Program-made: the position numbers and the translations under genes
Origin: Kitasatospora xanthocidica
GTDB lineage: Bacteria; Actinomycetota; Actinomycetes; Streptomycetales; Streptomycetaceae
Direction of reading: 5' to 3'
Assembly (NCBI RefSeq): GCF_014656195.1
Contig: NZ_BNBY01000003.1
Span: forward strand, 1 to 64,000
DNA: 64,000 bases
Shown here: piece by piece, positions 18,356-26,124 of the stretch
How positions within the stretch are numbered: the stretch's first letter is position 1
Layout of the letters: every line of letters begins with the position of its first letter
Notes under the pieces: model-generated
Database searches by the model: none
What the model saw: only the letters and a program-made list of their open reading frames with translations
Told to the model about the DNA's origin: nothing

Positions 18356-18835
18356 TCAGGGCGCCGTGACGCCCGGCTGGGCGCCCGCCCCGAAGGACCA
18401 GCCCTCGACGTCGCCGGGCGCCGGGTTGTAGCTGCCCGCGCCCAGGTTGCTGTACGACCAGAGGCCGCCGTGCTGGGCGTGCCAGTACGACCAGTAGGCG
18501 CTGCCGGTCGGGTTGGTGCAGGTCGTCGGCAAGGCGTTGATCTTGCAGACGAAGCCCGGGAAGCGCGGGTGGAAGGCGTACGAGAATCCGGCGCCGGTCA
18601 GCGCGGCGAGCCCGCTGGCCGGGTCGCCGGGGGCGCAGCCGGTCTCGATGCCGCCGCCGACGGCGGTGAAGTCGACCACGACGGTGACCCCGGTCGTGCC
18701 GTCGCAGGCGGCGGCCCGGGCCTGCGGGGCCTGGACGGCGGAGACGCCGAGCAGGCCGGCGGTGAGAGCCGCGACGGCGGCGACGGAGCCGAGCGCACGG
18801 CGGGCCGCACGGGCCCGGGTGAAGGTACCAGTCAT
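18356..18835 (-). CDS. Secreted DUF4430 protein (transcobalamin beta-domain-like, unanchored)
   Basis: A 159-residue protein with a clear signal peptide (cleavage near QAPQARAA) and a single DUF4430 domain. It shares AYWSYWHAQ, WSYSNLGAGSY and FVCKINA with the anchored paralogue at 15347-16453 but has no linker or membrane tail, so it should be released. AGGAGG is 8 nt before the ATG. It follows the secreted barrel gene by 29 bp in a second riboswitch-led operon. I infer that the two act together as a soluble corrinoid-binding pair. Confidence 0.78.
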   Translation of the reverse strand: MTGTFTRARAARRALGSVAAVAALTAGLLGVSAVQAPQARAAACDGTTGVTVVVDFTAVGGGIETGCAPGDPASGLAALTGAGFSYAFHPRFPGFVCKINALPTTCTNPTGSAYWSYWHAQHGGLWSYSNLGAGSYNPAPGDVEGWSFGAGAQPGVTAP

Positions 18836-18864
18836 GAGTGAAGTCCTCCTGATGTCAGGCGAGT

Positions 18865-19950
18865 TCAGCGTGCGGCCGGGGCCGGGGCCGGGCAGGCGAG
18901 GGTGGGCGCGTCGGGGCGCGCCCCGGCGGCCGAGAGGGTGGCCAGCGGGGTGCCGGCCAGGCCGAGGACGGCCTGGGCGGTGGCCCGGGCACCGGTGGCC
19001 CCGTTGAAGCCGGACGCGTCGTAGGCGACCGCGCCGCGCACCGCCGGGTCGGCGGAGCAGCCCTGCTGGAACTTCACCAGCCGGCTCCAGCCCTTGAGGC
19101 CGGTGCCGTAGTGTCCGCCGGCCAGCAGCGTCTGCGTTGCCAGGCCGGTGGTGTTGGCGTTGGAGGCGGTCGCCCCGGCCGCCGCGAAGCCGCCGTCGGC
19201 GTTCTGGTGCGCAACGAGCCAACCGAGGCCGGTGTTCGCGTTGGCGGTGCGGCCGGTGGCGGCGAGGGCCTGGACGGCCAGCGCGGTGGCGTCCGGGTCG
19301 CTGGTGCAGGCGGTCTGGCCGAAGGAGAGTGGGTAACCGCCGTCCGCGCACTGGCTGTTGGCGAGGAAGTCCACGGCCGCCGCCGGGGCGTCACCGGGCG
19401 TGCGGTGCAGGGCGATCAGGGCCAGCGACTGGCCGAAGGCGTTGCTGTAGTCGCCCCACTGCGAGCGGTCGGAGAAGCGGCCCTCGGCGGTCTGCAGCGA
19501 GCGCAGCCGGGCCGGCAGGTCGACCCCGCCGAAGCCCGCCGGGTTCCCGCCGCGCACCTCGACGGCCAGCAGCAGCTTGGCGGTGGCGCCCGCGTAGGCC
19601 TCGTTGGTGCCGTCGCCGAGGTAGCCGCTGATCACCTCGGGCTTCGCCAGCCAGGCGGTGGCCTTGGCGGCGGCCTGGTCGGAGCTGTGCGAGGCGGCGA
19701 AGGCGAGCACGGCGTCGACGGTCAGGCCCTGGTCGGGGTAGGCGGTGCCGTTGAACACGGACTCGAAGTGGTCCCCGTCGACGAGCTGCCGGGCCAGCCA
19801 GCCGGCCGCGGCGGCGTCCGGACGGACGGTCCGGGACGACGTCGCATCGGCCTGGGCGGCGGTGGCGGCCGGAAGCGCGGTGGCGAGGGCGAGGGCGGGT
19901 ATCGCGAGCAGACCGAGCGGGCGGAGGAGGGTGCGGCGGAGCGCGGGCAT
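18865..19950 (-). CDS. Secreted alpha/alpha-barrel protein (transcobalamin alpha-domain-like, unanchored)
   Basis: A 361-residue secreted protein. After a signal peptide (LALATALPAATAAQA) it is almost entirely squalene-cyclase-type repeats, with CADGGYPLS and NADGGFAAAG turns and four cysteines that could form two disulfides. It lacks the LAxTG signal and linker of its paralogue at 16450-17976. ATG 19948-19950 has AAAGG 7 nt upstream; an earlier in-frame start would bury the signal peptide. It heads an operon with the secreted DUF4430 gene behind its own cobalamin riboswitch. Prenyltransferase activity is unlikely for an exported protein. Confidence 0.78.
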   Translation of the reverse strand: MPALRRTLLRPLGLLAIPALALATALPAATAAQADATSSRTVRPDAAAAGWLARQLVDGDHFESVFNGTAYPDQGLTVDAVLAFAASHSSDQAAAKATAWLAKPEVISGYLGDGTNEAYAGATAKLLLAVEVRGGNPAGFGGVDLPARLRSLQTAEGRFSDRSQWGDYSNAFGQSLALIALHRTPGDAPAAAVDFLANSQCADGGYPLSFGQTACTSDPDATALAVQALAATGRTANANTGLGWLVAHQNADGGFAAAGATASNANTTGLATQTLLAGGHYGTGLKGWSRLVKFQQGCSADPAVRGAVAYDASGFNGATGARATAQAVLGLAGTPLATLSAAGARPDAPTLACPAPAPAAR

Positions 19951-20059
19951 GGAGTGCCTTTCCGGGCCTGGCCGCAGGGGCCCGAAGGACGTCGGCAACG
20001 TGCCGGGGCAGCCCTCGGAGCTCCGGCCCGCAGACCACGACGGGAGGAGGGGACGACAC

Positions 20060-20162
20060 ACCTCCGCCGACGGGTACTCGGGCTCGCCACCGACGCGGGT
20101 CGGCGGCCTACCGTTGCGGGTCAGCGCCGGATTCGGACCGGACTTCCCCCGACGGCGGAGTC
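20060..20162 (-). promoter_or_regulatory. Cobalamin riboswitch leading the secreted pair
   Basis: The minus-strand core GGAAGTCCGGTCCGAATCC, then GGCGCTGACCCGCAACGGTA, closely matches the riboswitch at 18104-18188. P1 pairs CGGCGGAG and CTCCGCCG at 20153-20160 and 20062-20069. The start codon is 110 nt downstream, leaving room for an expression platform. The remaining gap to the kinase gene (20163-20408) shows nothing I can name. Confidence 0.85.
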
Positions 20163-20408
20163 AGAACATGACGGCTCATCATGGCGAAACCGCAAAGATC
20201 CGGTCAAGGGATCGTGCGCCACATCACGACCCGGCCGACTGGTGCGGAGTCCAGGTCGAACCGCGCGGAACCGGGTGATCGACCAGCGGCGCGTGCCCGG
20301 TCCGGGGTGCCACGGCAGCGTCCGGGCGCCGATCGGCGGAGACGGACCGGTTGGCCGGTGGCGTGCGGCGGCGGGAGAATGGGGTGGAGCCCGCTCCTGC
20401 CCGACGAC

Positions 20409-20510
20409 GCACGGGACTGGACCGTGTACGGGACCGGGCCACGCACGGGGCCCGACCGCCTACGGGAGCCGATGTCGCACGGGCCCGCCCATGCACGGGA
20501 GCAGGGCCGT
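20409..20510. repeat. Six-unit 17-bp tandem array upstream of kinase gene
   Basis: The core ACGGG recurs with its A at 20411, 20428, 20445, 20462, 20479 and 20495, a period of 17, 17, 17, 17 and 16 bp. Most units begin GCACGGG or TACGGG and the remainder is loosely similar. The array is non-coding and ends about 45 bp before the kinase start. Confidence 0.75.
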
Positions 20511-20555
20511 CGAGCGTGCCGGGCGCAGCCGATCCGGCGCGCGGACAGGACCACC

Positions 20556-21998
20556 ATGACACAGCCACCTGCGGACGAAGCCGAAGGCGGCGCACGGCTG
20601 CTCGCCGGGCGTTACCGGCTGGTCGAGCAGCTCGGCCACGGCGGCATGGGCACGGTCTGGCGGGCCCACGACGAGCTGCTCGACCGCGAGGTCGCCGTGA
20701 AGGAGGTCATCAGCGGCGCCGGCCCGACGGAGAGGGAACTGTCAGTACTGCGCGCCCGACTGCGGCAGGAAGCTCGGGCCGCCGCCCGGATCAGGCACCC
20801 GGGCGTGGTCACCGTCTTCGACGTGCTGCAGGAGGACGGCAGGCCCTGGATCGTCATGGAGCTGATCGACGGCCGGTCGCTCGCAGACATCCTCGCCACC
20901 GAGGGTGCCCTGCCGCCGCGGGACGCTGCCCGGATCGGCCTGGCGGTCGTCTCCGCGCTGGACCAAGCCCACCAGCTGGGCATCCTGCACCGCGACGTCA
21001 AACCCGCCAACGTGTTGATCGAGCGCGGCGGCCGGGTCGTGCTGACCGACTTCGGCATCGCGCTGCTGGAGAACTCTCCGGGCCTCACCCGCACCGGCGA
21101 CCTCGTGGGCTCGCCCGACTATCTCGCCCCGGAGTGCGCGACCGGCCGACGGCCCGGGCCGCCCGCCGACCTGTGGTCTCTCGGCGCGACCCTGTACACC
21201 GCCGTCGAGGGCCGCTCGCCGTTCGGGCGTGCGTCCACACTGGGCACCCTCCAAGCCGTGATCTCGGACCCGCTGCCCGAACCGCGACACGCCGGCTCGC
21301 TCGCCCCCGTGCTGGAGGCGTTACTGCGCAAGGACCCGCAGGAACGGCCGACGGCGACCCGGGTGCAGCGGATGCTCGACGAGGTGGCCGCGGGGGCGGC
21401 GGCCCCGCGGCGGGACCACCCCGCTACGTGGGTGGTCCCGCCGCAGGGGGCGACGGCCACGCACCAGCCCGCGCCACCGCCGACCGCCGCCTCCCGCGCC
21501 GAACACCCGGGCCGGACGAAGCTACTGGTCACGATCGGCGGCCTGCTGGCGGCGCTCGCCATCGCCGGGCTCGCCTGGGCCCTGGCCGCTGGAGACGGGA
21601 GTACCCCGGCCTCGCACCCCCCGTCGTCAGCCGTCACCGGCACCGCCCCGGCGCAGCCGACAGCGCAGAACCCCCAGTCGGCGTCCGGCCAACCGAGTCC
21701 GATCATCACCGAATGGTCGACCTATCGGGAGGGGCAGCTGGTCTACCTCAGCGTCCGCTACTCCGCTCCGGGTGCGGACGCCGCCGGGTTCGGCTTCACC
21801 GGGGCCAACGGCTCCGGTTGGGGCGAGGAGGAGCACGACTTCGCGCACCCCTCCTTCGGGCGGGTGAGTACGAGACGCGTCGACTACCCGTTCAACCTCG
21901 CCTGCGGCACAGCCCAGCAGTACCAGACCGACGTCCAGTTCTGGATCTACACCTCGCACAACGAACGAGGCACGATCATCGCCCACCTGACCTGCTAG
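20556..21998 (+). CDS. Membrane Ser/Thr protein kinase with extracytoplasmic domain
   Basis: A 480-residue Hanks-type kinase. The glycine loop GHGGMG, ATP lysine K49 (VAVKEV), catalytic loop HRDVKPANV and DFGIA are intact. A Pro/Ala-rich stretch is followed by one membrane helix (about residues 325-348) and a Ser/Pro/Gln-rich linker. The outer domain of about 100 residues ends in AHLTC and has two cysteines (CGTAQ and the terminal C). It is not a PASTA repeat and I do not recognise it. ATG 20556 has AGGA upstream. The ligand and targets are unknown; the gene follows a 17-bp repeat array. Confidence 0.9.
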   Translation: MTQPPADEAEGGARLLAGRYRLVEQLGHGGMGTVWRAHDELLDREVAVKEVISGAGPTERELSVLRARLRQEARAAARIRHPGVVTVFDVLQEDGRPWIVMELIDGRSLADILATEGALPPRDAARIGLAVVSALDQAHQLGILHRDVKPANVLIERGGRVVLTDFGIALLENSPGLTRTGDLVGSPDYLAPECATGRRPGPPADLWSLGATLYTAVEGRSPFGRASTLGTLQAVISDPLPEPRHAGSLAPVLEALLRKDPQERPTATRVQRMLDEVAAGAAAPRRDHPATWVVPPQGATATHQPAPPPTAASRAEHPGRTKLLVTIGGLLAALAIAGLAWALAAGDGSTPASHPPSSAVTGTAPAQPTAQNPQSASGQPSPIITEWSTYREGQLVYLSVRYSAPGADAAGFGFTGANGSGWGEEEHDFAHPSFGRVSTRRVDYPFNLACGTAQQYQTDVQFWIYTSHNERGTIIAHLTC

Positions 21999-22075
21999 CC
22001 CTGCGCGAGCGGCTCGAAGCCTCGAGGAGACCGACCTCGGCGACCAGGTGATCGGGGAAGGCGCCCGCGCCGTGG

Positions 22076-22104
22076 CCGGGGTGGGCAGGCGGAGCCCACC
22101 CCGG
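22076..22104. terminator. Bidirectional terminator hairpin
   Basis: CCGGGGTGGGC (22076-22086) pairs with GCCCACCCCGG (22094-22104) around a 7-nt loop, between the converging kinase and monooxygenase genes. Confidence 0.65.
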
Positions 22105-22112
22105 CGGCGGTG

Positions 22113-23645
22113 CTACGCCCGCAGCAGCGCCTGGTAGGCGTGCAGCGGCGCGTCGTCGTCCAGCGGGGCGATCGCGGCGACGTAGCCGTCCGGGCGGACC
22201 ATGATCCGGCCGCCGTTCGGCAGGCCGTAGCGGGCGGCCGCGTGGCCGTCGGGGTCCTGGAGCGCGGCGTCGTAGCCCGTCGGGGCGGTGGCGGCGGCTC
22301 CGACCAGCAGTTGACGCACCGTCATACCGCTCACCGGTGCGGGTGCCGAGCCGTCGACCGCCACGGTGAGCAGCACGTGCTCGTGGGCTCCGGCGAGCGC
22401 CGCGCGCAGCTCCGGGCCGGCCGCGGGGAGGTGGTCACCGGCGTGCAGGTCGCCGCCGCCCCGGCCCCGGACCACGATCGGGCTCCTGCGGTACGCGACC
22501 GCGGTCTCCTCGGTGCGGTCGGCCATCGCCTGGCGGACCGGGGCGAGGCCGGTGAGCAGGTGCATCCCCTTGTTGCGCAGCTTCTGCGCGATCGGGTTGG
22601 CGAGGGTGGCGACCCGGGTGAGCGTGCCGGCGAACTGGATCACCTGGGCTCCGACCGGGTGGCGCTCCGCGTGGTAGCTGTCCAGTACGGCCGGGCCGGC
22701 CTGGCCGGTGCTGACGAGGGCGAGCTTCCAGGCCAGGTTGTGGGCGTCCTGGATGCCGGTGTTCATGCCCTGGCCGCCGGCCGGGCTGTGCACGTGCGCC
22801 GCGTCGCCGGCCAGCAGGACCCGGCCGACCCGGTACTCGGGCACCTGGGCGTGGTGCACTTCGAAGACGGTGAGCCAGCGGGAGTCGCGGATGCGGATCG
22901 GGCGCTCGGCGCGCTCGTCCACCACCTGCTGCAGCCACTCCCGGGTGGCGGTGCGCTGCTCGTCCGTGGGGATGTTCGCGATCAGTCGCAGCCGGTCCCC
23001 CTCCATGGGGAAGACCAGCAGCGGGCCGTCGTGCGGCGAGAAGAAGGTGTACATGCTGTGCGGGTCGAGGTCGTGGTCGGCGTTCACGTCGCCCATCAGG
23101 AACTTCTCGCCCTTGAACTTCCCGGCGAGGGCGCTGCCGACCAGCTTGCGTGCCCGGCTGTGCCCGCCGTCGGCGCCCACCAGCCAGCCCGTACCGGCGG
23201 CCTCCTGACGCCCGTCGGCGTGCTCCAGCACCGCCTGGACGCCGTGCTCGTCCTGCGTCAGGCCGGTCAGGGTCACCTCGCGCTCGACGGTGACGCCGTG
23301 ACCGGCGAGCGCCGCGGTGAGGATGCGCTCGGTCTCGGTCTGCGCGACGGTCACCGAGTACGGGAACGGGCTGTCCACCAGGTCGAGGGCGATCCGGGCC
23401 ACCACCTCGCCGTCCGCGTGCATCTCCATCCCCGTGGTCCGGACCCCGGCCCGGATCAGCTCGTCCACCAGGCCCAGCCGCTCGAACATCTCCAGGCTGC
23501 GGGCGTGCACGACGATGGCGCGCGACTCCGTGGTGGGCTCTGCCAGCCGGTCGACGATCCGCACCGGCACCCCGCGCCTGGCCAGCTCCAACGCGGCGGT
23601 CAGCCCCACCGGGCCCGCACCCACGACGATGATCGGGTCGCTCAT
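22113..23645 (-). CDS. FAD-dependent aromatic monooxygenase (PheA/TfdB class)
   Basis: A 510-residue class A flavin monooxygenase. It has the N-terminal GAGPVG motif, the central DG motif VGADGGHSRARK and the GD motif LLAGDAAHVHSPAGGQGMN. A C-terminal thioredoxin-like extension from about residue 400 is typical of phenol hydroxylases and of polyketide- or rifampicin-modifying hydroxylases. GAGGA lies 7 nt before the ATG. The substrate cannot be told. It is divergent from an epimerase across 238 bp that contain a near-perfect 18-bp palindrome. Confidence 0.85.
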   Translation of the reverse strand: MSDPIIVVGAGPVGLTAALELARRGVPVRIVDRLAEPTTESRAIVVHARSLEMFERLGLVDELIRAGVRTTGMEMHADGEVVARIALDLVDSPFPYSVTVAQTETERILTAALAGHGVTVEREVTLTGLTQDEHGVQAVLEHADGRQEAAGTGWLVGADGGHSRARKLVGSALAGKFKGEKFLMGDVNADHDLDPHSMYTFFSPHDGPLLVFPMEGDRLRLIANIPTDEQRTATREWLQQVVDERAERPIRIRDSRWLTVFEVHHAQVPEYRVGRVLLAGDAAHVHSPAGGQGMNTGIQDAHNLAWKLALVSTGQAGPAVLDSYHAERHPVGAQVIQFAGTLTRVATLANPIAQKLRNKGMHLLTGLAPVRQAMADRTEETAVAYRRSPIVVRGRGGGDLHAGDHLPAAGPELRAALAGAHEHVLLTVAVDGSAPAPVSGMTVRQLLVGAAATAPTGYDAALQDPDGHAAARYGLPNGGRIMVRPDGYVAAIAPLDDDAPLHAYQALLRA

Positions 23646-23688
23646 CAGTAGTCCTCACGTTCGTGCCGACGACGACGGACCGGTCGAA

Positions 23689-23715
23689 CCGGACGGACCG
23701 GACGGACCGGACGGA
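23689..23715. repeat. Three 9-bp tandem units CCGGACGGA
   Basis: CCGGACGGA repeats at 23689, 23698 and 23707 in the leader of the monooxygenase gene. No function is evident. Confidence 0.5.
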
Positions 23716-23759
23716 TCGTCAACCACCTTGTGTGTCAGCTTGATCGGCGCGAAGCCTAT

Positions 23760-23777
23760 CGATCACACGTGCGATCG
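23760..23777. promoter_or_regulatory. 18-bp near-perfect palindrome, operator candidate
   Basis: CGATCACAC then GTGCGATCG form a palindrome with one mismatch between the divergent monooxygenase and epimerase genes. No regulator gene adjoins it. Confidence 0.5.
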
Positions 23778-23869
23778 CCACCCCATTTCCCGTACCCGGC
23801 GGGGAACGCCAGGCCTTACGGATCGCTGACGCCGTCCCGTGGCGACGGCCCGGTGGGCGGGCCGGCCGG

Positions 23870-23875
23870 TAGCGT
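23870..23875 (+). promoter_or_regulatory. TAGCGT -10 box of the epimerase gene
   Basis: TAGCGT ends 8 nt before the ATG at 23884 and no ribosome site fits in the gap, so the message is probably leaderless or nearly so. Confidence 0.4.
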
Positions 23876-23883
23876 CCCAGGTC

Positions 23884-24939
23884 ATGAGGATTCTGGTCAC
23901 CGGCGGCGCCGGGTTCATCGGTTCGACGGTCGTGCGCGCCCTGGCCACCGCGGACCACGAGGTCCGGGTGCTGGACGCGCTGCTGCCCGCGGTCCACCCG
24001 TCGGGTTCGGCTCCCGAGCTGCCGGCCGGCGTCGACTTCCGGCACGGCGACGTACGGGACGCGGCCACGGTGGAGCACGCCCTGGCCGGGGTGGACGCGG
24101 TCTGCCACCAGGCGGCGATGGTCGGCCTCGGGCTCGACCTCGACGACGCGCCCGCGTACGCCGGCTGCAACGACCTCGGTACGGCGGTGCTCCTGTCCGC
24201 GATGGCCCGCGCACGGGTGCGGAACCTGGTCCTGGCCGGATCGATGGTGGTCTACGGCGAGGGCCGGTACGCCTGTCCGGAGCACGGGGCCGTGGCGCCC
24301 GGTCCGCGGCGGCCGGAGGACCTCGACGCGGGCCGGTTCGAGCCGCCATGCCCGGTGTGCGGGGCCCCGCTCCGGCCGGGCCTGGTGGCGGAGGAGGCGC
24401 CCGGCGACCCCCGGAACGTGTACGCCGCGACCAAGCTCGCCCAGGAGCACCTGGCCTCCGCCTGGGCCCGCGCCTGCGGCGGATCCGTCCTGGCGCTGCG
24501 CTACCACAACGTCTACGGCCCGGGCATGCCGCGCGACACCCCGTACGCCGGGGTGGCCTCGCTGTTCCGCTCGGCGCTCGCCCGCGGTGAGGCGCCCCGG
24601 GTGTTCGAGGACGGCGGCCAGCGCCGGGACTTCGTCCATGTCGACGACGTCGCGGCGGCCAACCTCGCCGCCCTGGCGGACGTCGGCGGCCGGCCTCCGG
24701 GCCACGCCCGGGCGTACAACGTGGGCAGCGGGGAGGTGCGCACCATCGGCGAGATGGCCCGGGCCCTGGCGGACGCCCACGGCGGACCGGAGCCGGTGGT
24801 GACCGGCGAGTACCGGCTCGGGGACGTCCGGCACATCACCGCCGACTCCTCCCGGCTGCGGGCGGAGCTGGGCTGGCGGGCCCGGGTGCCGTTCCGTGCG
24901 GGGATGGCCGAGTTCGCCGCCGCGGGCCTGCGGGCCTGA
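23884..24939 (+). CDS. NAD-dependent sugar-nucleotide epimerase/dehydratase (extended SDR)
   Basis: A 351-residue extended SDR. GGAGFIG at residues 7-13 binds NAD, SMVVYG and YAATK form the Ser-Tyr-Lys active site, and RYHNVYGPG is the substrate-side motif. A cysteine/histidine-bearing insertion (CPEHG then CPVCG, about residues 135-160) sits after the catalytic serine and could bind zinc. It resembles UDP-glucose/galactose epimerase relatives, but no sugar cluster adjoins it. The ATG is preceded by a TAGCGT box rather than a ribosome site. Confidence 0.85.
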   Translation: MRILVTGGAGFIGSTVVRALATADHEVRVLDALLPAVHPSGSAPELPAGVDFRHGDVRDAATVEHALAGVDAVCHQAAMVGLGLDLDDAPAYAGCNDLGTAVLLSAMARARVRNLVLAGSMVVYGEGRYACPEHGAVAPGPRRPEDLDAGRFEPPCPVCGAPLRPGLVAEEAPGDPRNVYAATKLAQEHLASAWARACGGSVLALRYHNVYGPGMPRDTPYAGVASLFRSALARGEAPRVFEDGGQRRDFVHVDDVAAANLAALADVGGRPPGHARAYNVGSGEVRTIGEMARALADAHGGPEPVVTGEYRLGDVRHITADSSRLRAELGWRARVPFRAGMAEFAAAGLRA

Positions 24940-24987
24940 CCGCCCAGGGGCCTGCCCGCCTACCTCACAGACCCGCCCCCGGCCCGC

Positions 24988-26124
24988 CTACCCGCGCGCC
25001 GCCGGGAGCGCGATCTCGAAGCAGCAGCCCCCGGCGACGTTGTGCACCCGGGCCCGGCCGGAGTGGGCCTCGACGATGCCGCGGACGATGGCCAGGCCGA
25101 GCCCGGCCCCGCTGTCCCCGCCCTCACCGGGATCACGCCGCGGCGTCCGGGCGCTGCTGCCGCGCCAGCCGGTCTCGAACACCCGGGAGAGGTCCTGTTC
25201 CGGGATCCCTCCGCAGCCGTCGGTGACCGAGAGGACGACCTCGTCCACCTCCCGGCGGGCCGAGACCGCCACGACGCCGTCCTCGGGCGTCGAGCGGATC
25301 GCGTTGACGAGGAGGTTGCCCAGCACCCGGGTGATCTCGCGGCTGTCCACCTCGACCGGCTCGGCGGCGACCTGACGGCCCTCCAGCCGGACGCCGCGCC
25401 GGCGGGCCAGCGGGTGGGCGCCGGCCAGCGCGTCGTCGACCAGGTCGTAGACGGACACCCGGGACACCGTCAGGGACAGCGCGCCGGCCTGGATGCGGGA
25501 GAGTTCGAAGAGGTCGTCGACCATGCCGGTGAGCCGCTCCACCTCGGCGCGGATCCGCGTCAGGTACTGCTCCGGCTCGTCGGCCACCCCGTCCTCCAGG
25601 GCTTCGGCCATGGCGCGCAGCCCGGCGAGCGGGGTGCGCAGGTCGTGGGAGATCCAGGCGATCAGCTCCCGCCGCGAGGCGTCCAGCGCCTGCGCCCGGG
25701 CCCGGGACTCGGCGAGCCGGGCACTGGTGGCGGCGAGTTCCTCGCTGAGCTGGGCCAGTTCGAGCCCGAGGGGGTGGTCGGGCGCGGTGAAGCCGGTGTC
25801 GCTCCCGACCGTGCGGGCCGCCGCGGTCAGGGCGCGGCTGCCCGCCACCACCTGGCGTCCGAGCAGCGCGGCGGTGAGCAGCGAGACCACGGACGCCATG
25901 CCGAGGACGGTTATCACCACCCCGAGGTCGTGCCCGGACAGGAACATCGCCTGGGCGACGGCGAAAGTCCCGGAGGTGACGGCGAGGACGGTGACGACGG
26001 CCACGCAGAAGAGCGAGAGCGCCACCGAGCGCCGGCGCAGCAGCCGTACGGCCAGCCAGCCGAGCAGGCCTGCGCCGGTGGCGCCGAGCCCCGCGAACAG
26101 GGCGATCAGCAGCAGGTCCTTCAC
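24988..26124 (-). CDS. Two-component sensor histidine kinase
   Basis: A 378-residue sensor kinase. Three to four N-terminal helices (to about residue 95) leave almost no external loop, so it may sense within the membrane or bind a partner. The phosphoacceptor H160 lies in WISHDLRTPLAGLR. The N box NLLVNAIRS, DGCGGIP and GAGLGLAIV build the ATPase domain. Its ATG overlaps the regulator stop (ATGA), so the pair is co-translated. Possible targets carry the TTCGnnnTCCGTAAG box described below. Confidence 0.92.
   Translation of the reverse strand: MKDLLLIALFAGLGATGAGLLGWLAVRLLRRRSVALSLFCVAVVTVLAVTSGTFAVAQAMFLSGHDLGVVITVLGMASVVSLLTAALLGRQVVAGSRALTAAARTVGSDTGFTAPDHPLGLELAQLSEELAATSARLAESRARAQALDASRRELIAWISHDLRTPLAGLRAMAEALEDGVADEPEQYLTRIRAEVERLTGMVDDLFELSRIQAGALSLTVSRVSVYDLVDDALAGAHPLARRRGVRLEGRQVAAEPVEVDSREITRVLGNLLVNAIRSTPEDGVVAVSARREVDEVVLSVTDGCGGIPEQDLSRVFETGWRGSSARTPRRDPGEGGDSGAGLGLAIVRGIVEAHSGRARVHNVAGGCCFEIALPAARG

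Noticed and set aside
20163..20408. Additional coding gene between riboswitch 3 and the kinase array
   Set aside because: Frames here lack a ribosome site and have arginine-rich composition on either strand. No motif is visible.
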